From contig RCSZ01000018.1 in NCBI GenBank assembly GCA_014898425.1, positions 706,864-770,863 of the forward strand: a stretch of 64,000 nt of DNA. The letters are read 5' to 3'. The position numbers were made by a program, and so were the translations under genes. The notes below the pieces were generated by a model, which ran no database searches, had not been told where the DNA came from, and worked only from the letters and a program-made list of their open reading frames with translations. The DNA comes from Botryotinia globosa (taxonomy: Eukaryota > Ascomycota > Leotiomycetes > Helotiales > Sclerotiniaceae). Of this stretch, positions 47,012 to 57,950 are shown piece by piece. Within the stretch, counting starts at the first letter, position 1, and each line of letters begins with the position of its first letter.

Positions 47012-47245
47012 TTAACCAGCCAGTTTCGGAGTTACTTTTTCGTCATTAAAGGGTTCCTCAAGAGGTGCTTGATTTTTAACACTACCACCCGCGGTACCAA
47101 CATATACTGGCAGAGCTGGAATAGATCCTGGTTGATGCCAAATACTCATCATATATTTGCATTTCTTACAAGGGCGAACGGCCGAGACAGATCCATATTG
47201 AGTGGTATGGCATGATAGGCAGTACCAAGTATTAGTTAACCCCAT
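47012..47245 (-). CDS. Small zinc-ribbon-like protein (1 of 3)
   Basis: 77 aa from ATG 47245. Starts MGLTNTWYCLSCHTTQYG, then PCKKCKYMMSIWHQPG: two Cys-x2-Cys pairs 17 residues apart, with an aromatic residue before the first pair and a Trp after the second. The rest (ALPVYVGTAGGSVKNQAPLEEP) is short and polar. This spacing predicts one bound zinc. It shares its pattern with the two following genes at 48013 and 48910. No family name recognised. Confidence 0.6.
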   Translation of the reverse strand: MGLTNTWYCLSCHTTQYGSVSAVRPCKKCKYMMSIWHQPGSIPALPVYVGTAGGSVKNQAPLEEPFNDEKVTPKLAG

Positions 47246-48012
47246 TGATGCTTGTTGTTATGAAACTTTGTGATTTATTGAGATATGATGTCTGTCGCTT
47301 TGTAGGAATTGATATCTTTGGGCTTAGAGTGATGTTCGAGATCGTGTTTATGCTGTAGATGTTCTTATGTCGGGGCTTCGAATAAACTTGGGAAGATCGT
47401 GGGCAATCTCGCAATCTCGCAATCTCTTAGATATTAGCTGGGCAATGATGCGTTTTGATTGCCTGGAGATTTGTAGCAATTGTTAATGGAAATGATGGAC
47501 CGTTTTGGCGCACAGAACAGAGCTGTTCTGAGGCATTCAGATTTGGTCACTGTGCATGAATCACCGTGTTGAGGTTGGAGGGTGATTTTGATTGTCTATT
47601 CACAAACATTTACATGAAGTTCATGATTACCTATGCAACTTCAAAAATTAAATTTGAATCCTCACCAAGGTGCGTCAAGGCGGAGTGTGATTGATCAAAA
47701 GTCGAATTACTATTCAACTCTTGCCCGAGGATCATTTGCCATGTAACGGAGTATATACTCTGAATAACTGAAGCCCTTCCACCAACATAAGTTGACCAGT
47801 CCATAAAGATTGTTAATAAAAATCCATCTACTAGGTAGCCATAGCTCACGAATACTTAAGGGAAAGAAAGTTTCAGAGTAGAACTTGCTTGCGAATTGAA
47901 AATTCCTTTACCACAAAATACTTACAGGCGAGCATTTCCTATTTCAAAGATCACAACCTCAATTCGGAACATAGGCACCACCGCATGAAACGCACGCCAT
48001 ACAACAACCGAG
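47246..48012. other. Intergenic between divergent small genes
   Basis: About 770 bp. A minus-strand frame at 47631-47849 has coding-like residues (FMDWSTYVGG) but no start, partner exon or family, so it is not called. Confidence 0.35.
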
Positions 48013-48315
48013 ATGACTAGTTCAGTCGAAGAAGTCGAAAAATCTGTTCAAGAAGATACGATCAATTTTCATTGTCTGGTTTGCGGACTGGATAATGAGA
48101 ATTGCCGGAATATACCAATGAAGCAGTGCAAGGATTGTCGCACCCGGTGGGAGATGAATAGTAAGGGAGAGTGGAAATGTAAAAGACGTAGCTTTTCACA
48201 CGATGGCATCTTGAGAAGAGTGAATGCGGGTTCTTTGAATACTGAAATGACATGGAGAAAAAAATTGGATGGGGATCAGAGATTTGGAATCGAGAGGGCC
48301 CTATCTTCATGGTGA
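48013..48315 (+). CDS. Small zinc-ribbon-like protein (2 of 3)
   Basis: 100 aa from ATG 48013. After an acidic start (VEEVEKSVQEDT) comes FHCLVCGLDNENC and then KQCKDCRTRWEMNSKGEWKC: two Cys-x2-Cys pairs with the same aromatic-before and Trp-after layout as the neighbours. The C-terminal part is basic (KRRSFSH, WRKKLDG). The two extra cysteines (in ENC and WKC) could form a second site. Unknown function. Confidence 0.6.
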   Translation: MTSSVEEVEKSVQEDTINFHCLVCGLDNENCRNIPMKQCKDCRTRWEMNSKGEWKCKRRSFSHDGILRRVNAGSLNTEMTWRKKLDGDQRFGIERALSSW

Positions 48316-48909
48316 TTGCGTGGTTCCAAAGGAGATGCTACAGGATTCTCATGGATTCGAGTTAGAAGTTGAGTCACAGAGGGGACTTGGAAAATGATAT
48401 CTTCATGTTTGTTCTGGAGAGAATCTGATTCTTAGGAATATCAAATTTAAATTCATGATCTAACCTTGCACACGTGACAAGATTGTATCGCGAGATGAAT
48501 TAAGATAATTCACTGTCTCCTGCGCACCTCAGAAATTTAGTATGCTTTGTACCGCCTCTTTGCCATATAATTCACCAATCGAACCTCTGCAGACCTCGGA
48601 ATCATGGAAATGATTTGATTCATAGCCTCTCACAGTCAATGAATAACCTCAATTTTAAAATTTAAGGAATGATTCACAAAATGAACCACGATTCACATAT
48701 AAGTAAGAGTACATCTTCAACTCCAAACATAAATTGATCAAGTCAAATACTCCCAGAAAACATCTATATAAACACTTCCTCGGCGCTCACAACAAATTCA
48801 AAAGAATCAATTTCAAGTCTTCTACTCAATTCTATAAACCATAAGTCACCTCGATTCAACGCATACCCAACACTACGCTCCCAGACAAGGCGTGCAATTT
48901 CCAAACAAG
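48316..48909. promoter_or_regulatory. Upstream region with TATA box
   Basis: About 590 bp between two same-strand small genes. A TATATAAA at 48765-48772 lies about 140 bp upstream of ATG 48910. CT/CA-rich DNA follows, as in fungal leaders. No gene. Confidence 0.5.
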
Positions 48910-49149
48910 ATGCCTCTCTTCAACTCCAAATCCAAATCAGCACCGACACCGCAAGCTCCCGTGATCGTCACCTGGCAATGCTCATGCGGAAGTTTTAATA
49001 GAGTATACGCAGGTATCGCCACTAGAAAGTGCAAGAGAACAGGTTGCGGGAAGTACTGGTTATACAAAAATGGAAAGTGGGAAGATGATTATCATGGAGG
49101 AAAAAGATCTTATTATGAGCCATGGCAAACAGACTCCAATGTTGATTGA
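48910..49149 (+). CDS. Small zinc-ribbon-like protein (3 of 3)
   Basis: 79 aa. ATG 48910 (MPLFNSKSKSAPTPQAP) is chosen over an in-frame GTG at 48892. The core is TWQCSCGSFNRVYAGIATRK followed by CKRTGCGKYWLYKNGKWEDD: Cys-x-Cys and Cys-x4-Cys, then an aromatic segment ending in NGKWE, comparable with NSKGEW in the 48013 gene. Last intact gene before the AT-rich chromosome end; its codon use is still normal. A TATA box lies upstream. Unknown function. Confidence 0.65.
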   Translation: MPLFNSKSKSAPTPQAPVIVTWQCSCGSFNRVYAGIATRKCKRTGCGKYWLYKNGKWEDDYHGGKRSYYEPWQTDSNVD

Positions 49150-49663
49150 AGACTGAAGATAATCTACAATGAAAGATAACCTGTTTTTGTGGTGGCGATT
49201 GTTGAGCTTTGTGTGGGATGCTGGGTTGTGCATCAGCTCAAGGATTATTTTGGGAATCACTTTGTTTGATGGAGTCTATATTCTTTGTAGGATCGAAGAA
49301 CTTTACTTGGAGGAATCCTTGACTTATCTATCTTCACATGAAATGTTTAATGAATAGCATGGTTGATACACTATTAAGCTTGGCTTGCAATTACAGTGAC
49401 GAAACAAGGCCCAAACAAATTGTAATGATGTAATGTCCATTGGAAACTTCGGTTATTTCGCTTTGCTCCAAATATTCAGTCCTCGATCTCTTGATCAAAC
49501 TTACAGATTATGTTCTCAATTGAACCTATCACGCATCTAAATTTCAATCACTCATATATTCATTCGTGTTGTAGATACTCATTTTGAAAAAATCAAACAT
49601 TGCGGAGATGGAAGGACATATGAATTCTTATTACTGTTTAAGGTCTTAAAGAAGCAACTGTCA
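49150..49663. other. Transition zone
   Basis: About 500 bp of ordinary-looking DNA without a gene (open frame at 49169-49357 not convincing), ending at the edge of the inverted-repeat element. Base composition changes sharply just beyond. Confidence 0.4.
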
Positions 49664-51025
49664 AGGTGCAGGTAAAGACTTATATTGTATTATAAGGGTT
49701 CTAAGAGCTATGGAAGGGTGAGGCCCTATTATAGGAATTAGGGTATACTAAAGGCTTGCTAAAGGTATACTAAGGGCCCGTTCGGATCGATTTTTTTAGG
49801 CGATGTTGATAACAATTGTAGTCTACATAGACATTTATCAAATGCAAATATTAATCAATAATTTATATTGACAATATAAAGTGTTTTATCGAATGCTGAT
49901 GTTGAACTATAAAAAGCTATATTATATTGATTAACAAATTTGAAAATTTGTATAGTAATTTCATTAAATTTATAATAGAATTTTAATTAGTATTCGATCA
50001 ATATATATTCCTTTATATTTTGTAAGTTTACAAATCTAATATTAATATCAACAAATATAGATTAAATATTTAGTCAATAAATCTACTAAACTCATTTTAA
50101 TAATAATTAAAAAAATCGATCCGAACGGGCCCTTAGTATTGTAATAGTATTCTCTTTTTAGAGTTTGTTTATTTTAAACAAGTTAAGATATAAACTAACT
50201 TTACTATTTTTTAGTAAAGTTGTAGGAAATCAATTCACCAAATCAAATTATTATTATATTTAAAATAAATAAATAATAAAAATAATCAAATAAAAACCTA
50301 ATATCTTTCAAAATGAATTTAAAATTATTTGAAATAATAATCAAAAAACTTTAATTTTAATAAAAAATTTAAAGTAAATTTTCTTGAGTTTTCTTAAAGA
50401 TTATAATCAATTAGTATATCACGGGGCAGGCAGGTAGTAGTGAAGTTCAAATAACTTTGTCTTAATTTAGTAAAGTTGTATTAATTTAAATAATATATTT
50501 AGATTCAAAATTAAGATATAACTCAAGAAACTATAATATAGAATCTTTCGAGTTGAAGATATATAGAATTTTCCTAAGCAAACTAGTCCGATCGGCTTTA
50601 ACTTACTTATATTCTAGTATTATATATATTCACTTTAATTCTCTCTGGGGGGATTGATATTTTATATAATTCTATATTATAATATTATTCTTTTATTTAA
50701 AATTAAACTCTATTGAAATAAAAGGATTCAAATTTGATTGTTTATAGGTGGGTGATATTTGATTTAATGAACCTAGATTTATTAAAGTATTTTCAATAAA
50801 AATTATAAATTAATTTTTATATATTCTCTAGATAACTAATAGATTTTTCAATTAATATTTTTGTTACGGCGCTAACTACGTTACCTTCGTGCCTCAGGCA
50901 CGGACCCTTAGTGTACTCTTAGCGGGCCCTTAACACGCTCTACTTTCTATAATAGGGTCTTACCCTTTTATAGCTCTTAGAACCCTTATAATACAATATA
51001 AGTCTTTACCTGCACCTAACTATTA
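49656..51025. mobile_element. Inverted-repeat DNA transposon relic with 8-bp target duplication
   Basis: Ends at 49664 and 51017 are inverted copies for about 72 bp, starting AGGTGCAGGTAAAGACTTAT. They differ at a few sites, mostly G/A or C/T. Flanking 8-mers are AACTGTCA (49656-49663) and AACTATTA (51018-51025): a target duplication altered by two changes, both of the CpA-to-TpA type on one strand or the other. The 8-bp length points to hAT-like or similar superfamilies, but no transposase is visible in the 1.35-kb AT-rich interior, so it is non-autonomous or decayed. A second inverted-repeat element is nested near its left end. A palindromic GTGCCTCAGGCAC stands near 50890. Confidence 0.75.
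49771..50135. mobile_element. Nested miniature inverted-repeat element (TA target)
   Basis: The 361-bp element 49773-50133 begins AGGGCCCGTTCGGATCGATT and ends with the exact complement, at least 26 bp of perfect inverted repeat. TA flanks each side (49771-49772 and 50134-50135), which fits Tc1/mariner-type insertion. The interior is almost pure A/T with no coding potential. The termini keep their GC and CpG sites although the interior is eroded. Confidence 0.75.
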
Positions 51026-52790
51026 TTCCGAGGATTTTTTTGGTGATTAGCACCGGTGGTAACCCCAACCCTAAGGGGGGTGGTGATTCAGGCAAAAAGT
51101 CATCATTTGATCATCATTTCTTTATGTTTCAATTTTAAGCTTTTTAAAAATCTGAAAAAAGAAATGAATAAAGATTCAATTGAATTTTTTTTATATGAAT
51201 TTAGATTTTTAATATCTTTAATATTAATCAATTTGTAGAGGTAATTTTAAAGCTTAGGGTTAAAAAGATTTAAGGAAAGTTATAGTAATTTTCGAAATCA
51301 AGAGGTAATGATTTGCGAAATAAGTGAAATTGGTTATTATCTTTTTATATTTTAATTTTAGGTTTTTTGAAAATCTAAAAAAAAAAAGAATAAAGAATCA
51401 ATTGAATTTTTTATATATAAAATTAGATTTTTGATATATTCAATAGTAATGAATTTGTAGAGTTAATTCTAAAGCTTAGTTTTGATGAGGTTAAAAGAAA
51501 GCTATGGTAATTTTCGAAATCAAAAAATAATAATCTACAAAATAAGTAAAATTGGTTATTATTTTTTTATATTTCAAATTTAAACTTTTCGAAAATTTGA
51601 AAAAATAAAAAAATAAAAAATAAATTGAATTTTATATATATAAAATTAGATTTTTGATATATTCAATAATAATAAATTTATAAAACTAATCTTGAAATCT
51701 AATTTTGATAAGATTGAAGAAAAGTTATAGTAATTTCGAAAATAAAGAGATAATAATCTATAAAATAAATAAAATTGGTTACTATCTTGAATTCAATAAA
51801 AAATAATAAATTGAATAAAGTTTTTTAGTAATCTAAAAATTATTTTAATCAATATTTCAAATACCAAAAATAAATTTAAATTATTTTTCAAATTGATTAT
51901 TCTATATTAATAACCCTAAAACTTGAATTTAAAAAGATATGAATGATAATAACCTAACAAAAAGAAATATAGAATAATTAAATTACATAATCGAAAATCT
52001 AATACTAATAGAAATATTATTAATTAGAATATTGAAAAAAAAGAATATTAATAAAAATATTAAAAGATATACATTAAAAGATTTTTAATGAAATATTGAA
52101 GTTTTAAAAGAATAATATTGAAAGATTTATAAAAGAATATTAATATTTTCAAAGAATAATATTAAATTATATCGAAAGATTTTTAATAAAATATTAATAT
52201 CTCGAAAGAATTATATTGAAATATATCAAAAGAATTTTAATGAAATATTAGTATTTTTAAAAAATAATATTAAAAGATTTATAAAAGAATATTAATATTT
52301 CAAAAGAATAATATTAAAAGATTATATATTAAAAGAATATATATTGGAAGATTATATATTGAAAAACTTTTAATGAAATATTAGTTTTTTGAAAGAATAA
52401 TATTGAATTTTATTAAAAGATTTTTAGTGAAATATTAATATTTCGAAAAAATAGTATTGAAATATATTAACAAATAATATATTGAAAGATTTATTGAAAG
52501 ATTTATTAAAAGATTTATTAAAAGATTATATATTAAAAGATTTATTAAAAGATTATATATTAAAAGATGTTGATAAGCTTTATTCCAATAATATTTTAAT
52601 ATAAACCTACTTATAAACTTAAAATCTTAGATGGGTTTTATTATAGGCTTTATTATAAGTTTCAAAGTCTATAAATAACTACCGGTAAATAAATGTCAAT
52701 AAACTAGGCCTAATAAGCTTCAATTCGATGACTATAAGCTATATAAACCTAATATATAGGCACTATATATTTATAAATAAATCACTAAAA
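51026..52790. repeat. Large direct duplication, copy A
   Basis: AT-rich DNA starting with GGATTTTTTTGGTGATT and the GGGGGGTGGTGATT motif (about 51080). It matches copy B (55372-57408) along its length in the same order: the GATTCAATT-type segment, the ladder of TATTAAAAGATT/ATATATTAAAAGA motifs, and the final GCTTTATTCCAATAATATT block. Differences are overwhelmingly C/T and G/A, plus indels. Copy A retains more G and C at its left end. No gene recognised. Confidence 0.8.
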
Positions 52791-52791
52791 C

Positions 52792-53526
52792 CTAACACCC
52801 TACTAACTGATATTACTAGTTTTACTGATATTACAAAATATTTAGGGTTTTTAGGGTTAAATATATATATATATATATATATTTAAAATCTAAAAAAGAT
52901 TTGGGATTTAATAATGTTTTTACTTTTTTGCTAGCGTTATTCCTTATTGAGTTCTATTTTTAGAATTTTAACTGATATCATAAAATATCTTGTTGAATAT
53001 TAGAGCTAGTTTATTAAAACCAACTTTTTTAAACTTTTCAAAAAAAACTGAATTGATTAATATAATTTTTATCCAAATCGGGCTTAGCTTGTTTTTGATT
53101 TAGAAAAATATAATTTCCTTTATTTTTATAAAATTTTCAATCTAATATAAAAGCTTAAATATTAGAAATTTCAAAAAATGTATAATATATTATTATAAAT
53201 AGAATTTAAAACTGAATATTTTGATGTAATTTTTATTATAAATATATACAATTTCATTTTTTATTTTCTAATTTTACTAATATCACTAAAATCCAACTGG
53301 TATCACAAAATATCTTACATAATAATGGGGTTAGTAATATAAGAATAGTATTTTTGAAATCTTTGAAGAATTTCGAACTATATAGCGTTTTTAAATTTTT
53401 CAAAAGCTTCAATTTTATAATTGAATTTGAAATCACATGATATTCACGTGATATCAATTCGAATCCGCATCTCGTAAAAATAATATTAGTATTATTAGTA
53501 TTATTAATATTATTAATATAATCACT
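52792..53526. repeat. 735-bp tandem unit 1
   Basis: Begins CTAACACCCTACTAACTGAT and repeats exactly 735 bp later. It contains TTTAGGGTTTTTAGGGTTAA and an (AT)n run at about 52861. It ends in an ATTAGT-type microsatellite and the heptamer AATCACT. Compared with unit 2 nearly all differences are C/T or G/A. Confidence 0.9.
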
Positions 53527-54280
53527 CTAACACCCTACTAACTGGTATTACTAGTTTTACTGGTATTACAAAATATTTAGGGTTTTTAGGGTTAAATATA
53601 TATATATATATATATATTTGAAATCTAAAAGAAATTTGGGATTTAATAGTGTTTTTACTTTTTTGCTAGTGTTATTCCTTATTAAATTCTATTTTTAGAA
53701 TTTTAACTGGTATTACAGAATATTTCGCTTAATATTAGAGCTAGCTTATTAAAACCAACTTTTTTAAACTTTTCAAAAAAAACTGAATTGATTGATATAA
53801 TTTTTATTCAAATCAGGCTTAGTTCGTTTTTGACTTAGAAAAATACGATTTCCTTTATTTTTACAAAATTTTCAATCTAATATAAAAGCTTAAATATTAG
53901 AAATTTCGAAAAATGTATAATATATTACTATAAATAGAATTTAAAACTGAATATTTTAGTGTACTTTTTATTATAAATATATACAATTTCATTTTTTATT
54001 TTCTAATTTTACTAGTATCACTAAAATCCAACTGGTATCACAAAATATCTTACATAATAATGGAGCTAGCAATATAAGAATAGTATTTTTGAAATCTTTG
54101 AAGAATTTCGAACTATATAGCGTTTTTAAATTTTTCAAAAGCTTCAATTTTATAATTGAATTTGAAATCACGTGATATTCACGTGATATCAATTCGAATT
54201 CAAATCTCGTAAAAATAATATTAGTAATATTAGTATTATTAGTATTATTAGTATTATTAGTATTATTAGTATAATCACTC
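53527..54280. repeat. 735-bp tandem unit 2
   Basis: Second copy of the unit, preserving the same motifs and the same chance minus-strand frame (53989-54192 versus 53254-53457). Its terminal ATTAGT repeat is longer (about 54225-54270). AATCACT stands before unit 1, between the units and after unit 2. Confidence 0.9.
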
Positions 54281-55371
54281 TTAATATTTATTATTATTAT
54301 TAAAAAGAAAAAGAAAATAATAAATATTAATGAATAAAAATAAGAATTAGAATAAGAATACTAATGAAAAGAATATTAATAAGAAAAATACTAATAAAAA
54401 GAATATTAATAAGAAAACTAATAAGAAAATCAATAAGAAGAAGAAAAATAATAATAAAAAGAATAATAATAAGAAAAAGAAAAATAAAAAGAATAAATAT
54501 AAAAATAATATAAAGAAAAAGAATATAAAAAAACTAATTATTAATAAAAATATTGATAAGAATATTAAAAAGAATAATAATAAGAAAAAGAAAAATAAGA
54601 AAAAGAAAAATAAGAAAAATAACCTTAAGAAAAATGAATAAATAAGAAGAGTATTAATAAGAAGAATATAAAATGATAAGTTATTATTAAAAATATTAAT
54701 AATAAAAAGAAGAATAATAATAATAATAATAATAAAAATAATATTAATAAGAAGAATTTAAATAAGAATATAAAGAATATTAAGAAGAAGAATATTAAGA
54801 AGAAGAATATTAAGAAGAAGAATATTAAGAAGAAGAATATTAAGAAGAAGAATATTAAGAATATAAAGAATATAAAGAATATAAAGAATATAAATAAGAA
54901 AAATAAGAATAAGGAGAATAAGAATAATAATGATAAGAATTGGAATAATATCAATAAGAATACGAAGAAAAATATAGATAAGAAAAATGTTAAAAAAAAT
55001 TAAAAATAATAATATTAATAATAATTTATTTATTAAAAATTTAGAAAATATAATTATTATTAAAAGGTAAAAAAAAGAATTAAATAGAAATATTAGAATA
55101 AATTTAAAGAATTGAAAGAAAATAAAATTAAAAGAAGAAATAAATTAAATTTATTTAGGAAGATAGATTTATTTTCAAAAAAAGGAAGGTGGATTGAAAT
55201 TTGAAAGAAGGAAGAAAGATAAATTAAGCTTATTTAGGAAGATAGATTTATTTTTAAAAAAGAAAGGTAAATGAACTAAGTTTATTTAGAAAGGTATATT
55301 TATTTTCAAAAAAAGAAAGGCAGATTGAAATCTGAAAGTAGGAAGATAAAAAAAAATCTGGAGGGTAATTT
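54281..55371. repeat. C-poor simple-sequence tract with 15-bp minisatellite
   Basis: About 1.1 kb of A/G/T with very little C on the + strand, built from AATAAGA, AAAAAGAAA and related units. A 15-bp unit AAGAAGAAGAATATT repeats about five times at 54778-54860. It ends in about three copies of a GGAAGATAGATTTATTTT-type unit (55155-55330). The long minus-strand frame here (54625-54954) encodes almost only Phe/Leu/Ile and is not a gene. Confidence 0.8.
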
Positions 55372-57408
55372 AATTATTATTTTAAGGATTTTTTTAGTGG
55401 TTAATATTAATAGTGATTCTAATTTTAAGGGGGGTGGTGATTTAGGCAAAAAGTTATTATTTGGTTATTATTTTTTTATGCTTCAATTTTAAACTTTTTA
55501 AAAATCTGAAAAAAGAAATGAATAAAGATTCAATTAAATTTTTTTTATATAAATTCAGATTTTTGATATTTTCAATATTGATTAATTTGTAGAGGTAATT
55601 CTAAAGTTTGAAATTAAAAAGGTTCAGGGAAAGTTATAATAATTTTCGAAATCAAGAAATAATAATTTATAAAATAAGTAAAATTGATTATTATTTCTTT
55701 ATACTTTAATTTTAGATTTTTTGAAAATCTAAAAAAAAAAAAGAATAAAAAATTAATTGAATTTCTTATATATAAAATTAGATTTTCGATATATTTAATA
55801 GTGATAGATTTGTAGAGTTAATTCTAAAGTTTAGTTTTGATGAGGTTGAAGAAAAGTTATGATAATTTCAAAAACAAAGGGATAATAATTTGTGAAATAA
55901 GTGAAATTGGTTATTATCTTGAATTTAATAAAAAATAATAAATTGAATAAAGTTTCTTAGTAATCTAAAGATTATTTTAATTAATATTTTAAATATCGAA
56001 AACAAATTTAAATTATTTTTCAAATTGATTGTTTTGTATTAATAATTCTAAAACTTAAATTTGGAAGGTAATGAGTGGTGGTAATTTAGTAAAAAGAGAT
56101 GTAAGATAATTAAATTATATAATCGAAAATTTAATGTTAATAAAAATACTATTAATTAGAATATTAAAAAAAAGAATATTAATAAGAATATTAAAAGATA
56201 TATATTGAAAGATTTTTAATAAAATATTAGGGTTTTAAAAAAATAATATTGAAAGATTTATAAAAGAATATTAATATTTTCAAAGAATAATATTAAATTA
56301 TATTGAAAGATTTTTAGTAAAATATTAATATTTTGAAAAAATAATATTGAAATATATCGAAAGAATTTTAATAAAATATTAGTATTTTTAAAGAATAATA
56401 TTAAAAGATTTACAAAAGAATATTAATATTTCGAAAAAATAATATTGAAAGATTATATATTAAAAGAATATATATTAAAAGAATATATATTAAAAGAATA
56501 TATATTAAAAGATTATATATTAAAAGATTTTTATATTGAAAGATTTTTAATAAAATTTTAATTTTTTGAAAAAATAATATTAAATTGTATTAAAAGATTT
56601 TTAATGAAATATTAATATTTTAAAAGAATAGTATTGAAATATATTAAAAGATTATATATTAAAAGATTTATAAAAAGATTTATTAAAAGATTTATCAAAA
56701 GATTTCTAATAAATTATTAATATTTTTAAAGAATAATATTGAATTATATCAAAAGATTTTTAATGAAATATTAATATTTCGAAAAAATAATATTGAAATA
56801 TATCAAAAGAATTTTAATAAAATATTAGTATTTTTAAAAAATAATATTAAAAGATTTATAAAAGAATATTAATATTTCAAAAGAATAATATTGAAAAATT
56901 ATATATTAAAAAATTATATATTAAAAGAATATATATTGGAAGATTATATATTAAAAGATTTTTAATAAAATATTAATCTTTTGAGAAAATAGTATTGAAT
57001 TTTATTATAAGATTTTTAATAAAATATTAATATTTCGAAAAAATAGTATTGAAATATATTAAAAGATTATATATTGAAAGATTTATTGAAAGATTTATTA
57101 AAAGATTTATTAAAAGATTATATATTAAAAGATTTATTAAAAGATTATATATTGAAAGATATTGATGAGCTTTATCCCAGTAATATTCTAATATAAATTC
57201 ACTTATAGACTTAAAGTTTTAGGTAAACTTTATTATAAACTTTATTATAAGCTTTAAAATCTATAAACAATTATTAATAAATAAATGCTGGTAAGCTAAG
57301 CTAATAAGTTAAATTTGATAAATTAGATTTGATAAACTTCAATTCAATAATTATAAGCTATATAAATCTAATATATAGATTCTATATATTTATAAATAAA
57401 TCATTGAA
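55372..57408. repeat. Large direct duplication, copy B
   Basis: Matches copy A in order and orientation, starting GGATTTTTTTAGTGGTT and ending at the GCTTTATCCCAGTAATATT block and ATAAATAAATCATTGAAAGC. It has internal expansions (extra TATATATTAAAAGA units near 56460-56510 and a duplicated segment near 56700-56900), so it is about 270 bp longer. More of its C/G sites are converted than in copy A. Confidence 0.8.
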
Positions 57409-57950
57409 AGCTAATAATATTAATATTAATTTATATATTAAATAATTTATTAGAAAATATTTTTTTAGTTGAAATCTATTATATATGAAATTTCAATTAA
57501 TAAGAAGTCTATAAATATATAATAAGAATAGTTTGAAAAATATTTAATATAAAATGATTTTAATATTAATACTTTTTAAATTTACTCTTATTAATATAAA
57601 TTTTAGATATTATATATTCTAGATTTTTATAACCTATAGATTTTATTATTAAAAACTAGAATTTTTTTATATATAAATAAATATATATAAAATTAATATA
57701 ATTAATATTTAGATCTTAATAATTTATAAATTTTATTATTAAAAGCTAGAATCCTTTTATATATAAATAAATATATATAAAATTAGTATAATTGATATAT
57801 AAAATTAATAAGGGATTTTGAATACTATTATATAAGAATTTATTTAATAACTTTTTAATTAGAATTCTAATATTATAATATAATATAAAAATTCTATAAA
57901 CTAAAAGAGCTTTATTTAATCCTAATGATATAGTATTATAATTTAATATT
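57409..57950. repeat. AT-rich DNA with a repeated 85-90-bp unit
   Basis: A unit around TTTTATTATTAAAAACTAGA followed by ATATATAAATAAATATAT occurs twice here (about 57640-57725 and 57730-57810) and again near 58780 and 59170. No coding potential seen. Confidence 0.6.

Noticed and set aside
47631..47849. 72-residue minus-strand frame with FMDWSTYVGG
   Set aside because: Has some protein-like residues but no reliable start, partner exon or recognised family.
53254..54192. Two nearly identical 67-residue minus-strand frames 735 bp apart
   Set aside because: They are simply the same segment of the two tandem units. The identical start and stop reflect duplication, and the sequence shows no family features.
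52792..54280. LTR retrotransposon with two 735-bp LTRs
   Set aside because: The units are directly adjacent with no internal region, and no TG...CA ends, primer-binding site or polypurine tract were visible; kept as a tandem repeat.
54625..54954. 109-residue minus-strand frame of Phe/Leu/Ile
   Set aside because: A product of the C-poor simple repeat (AAGAAGAAT units); no natural protein composition.
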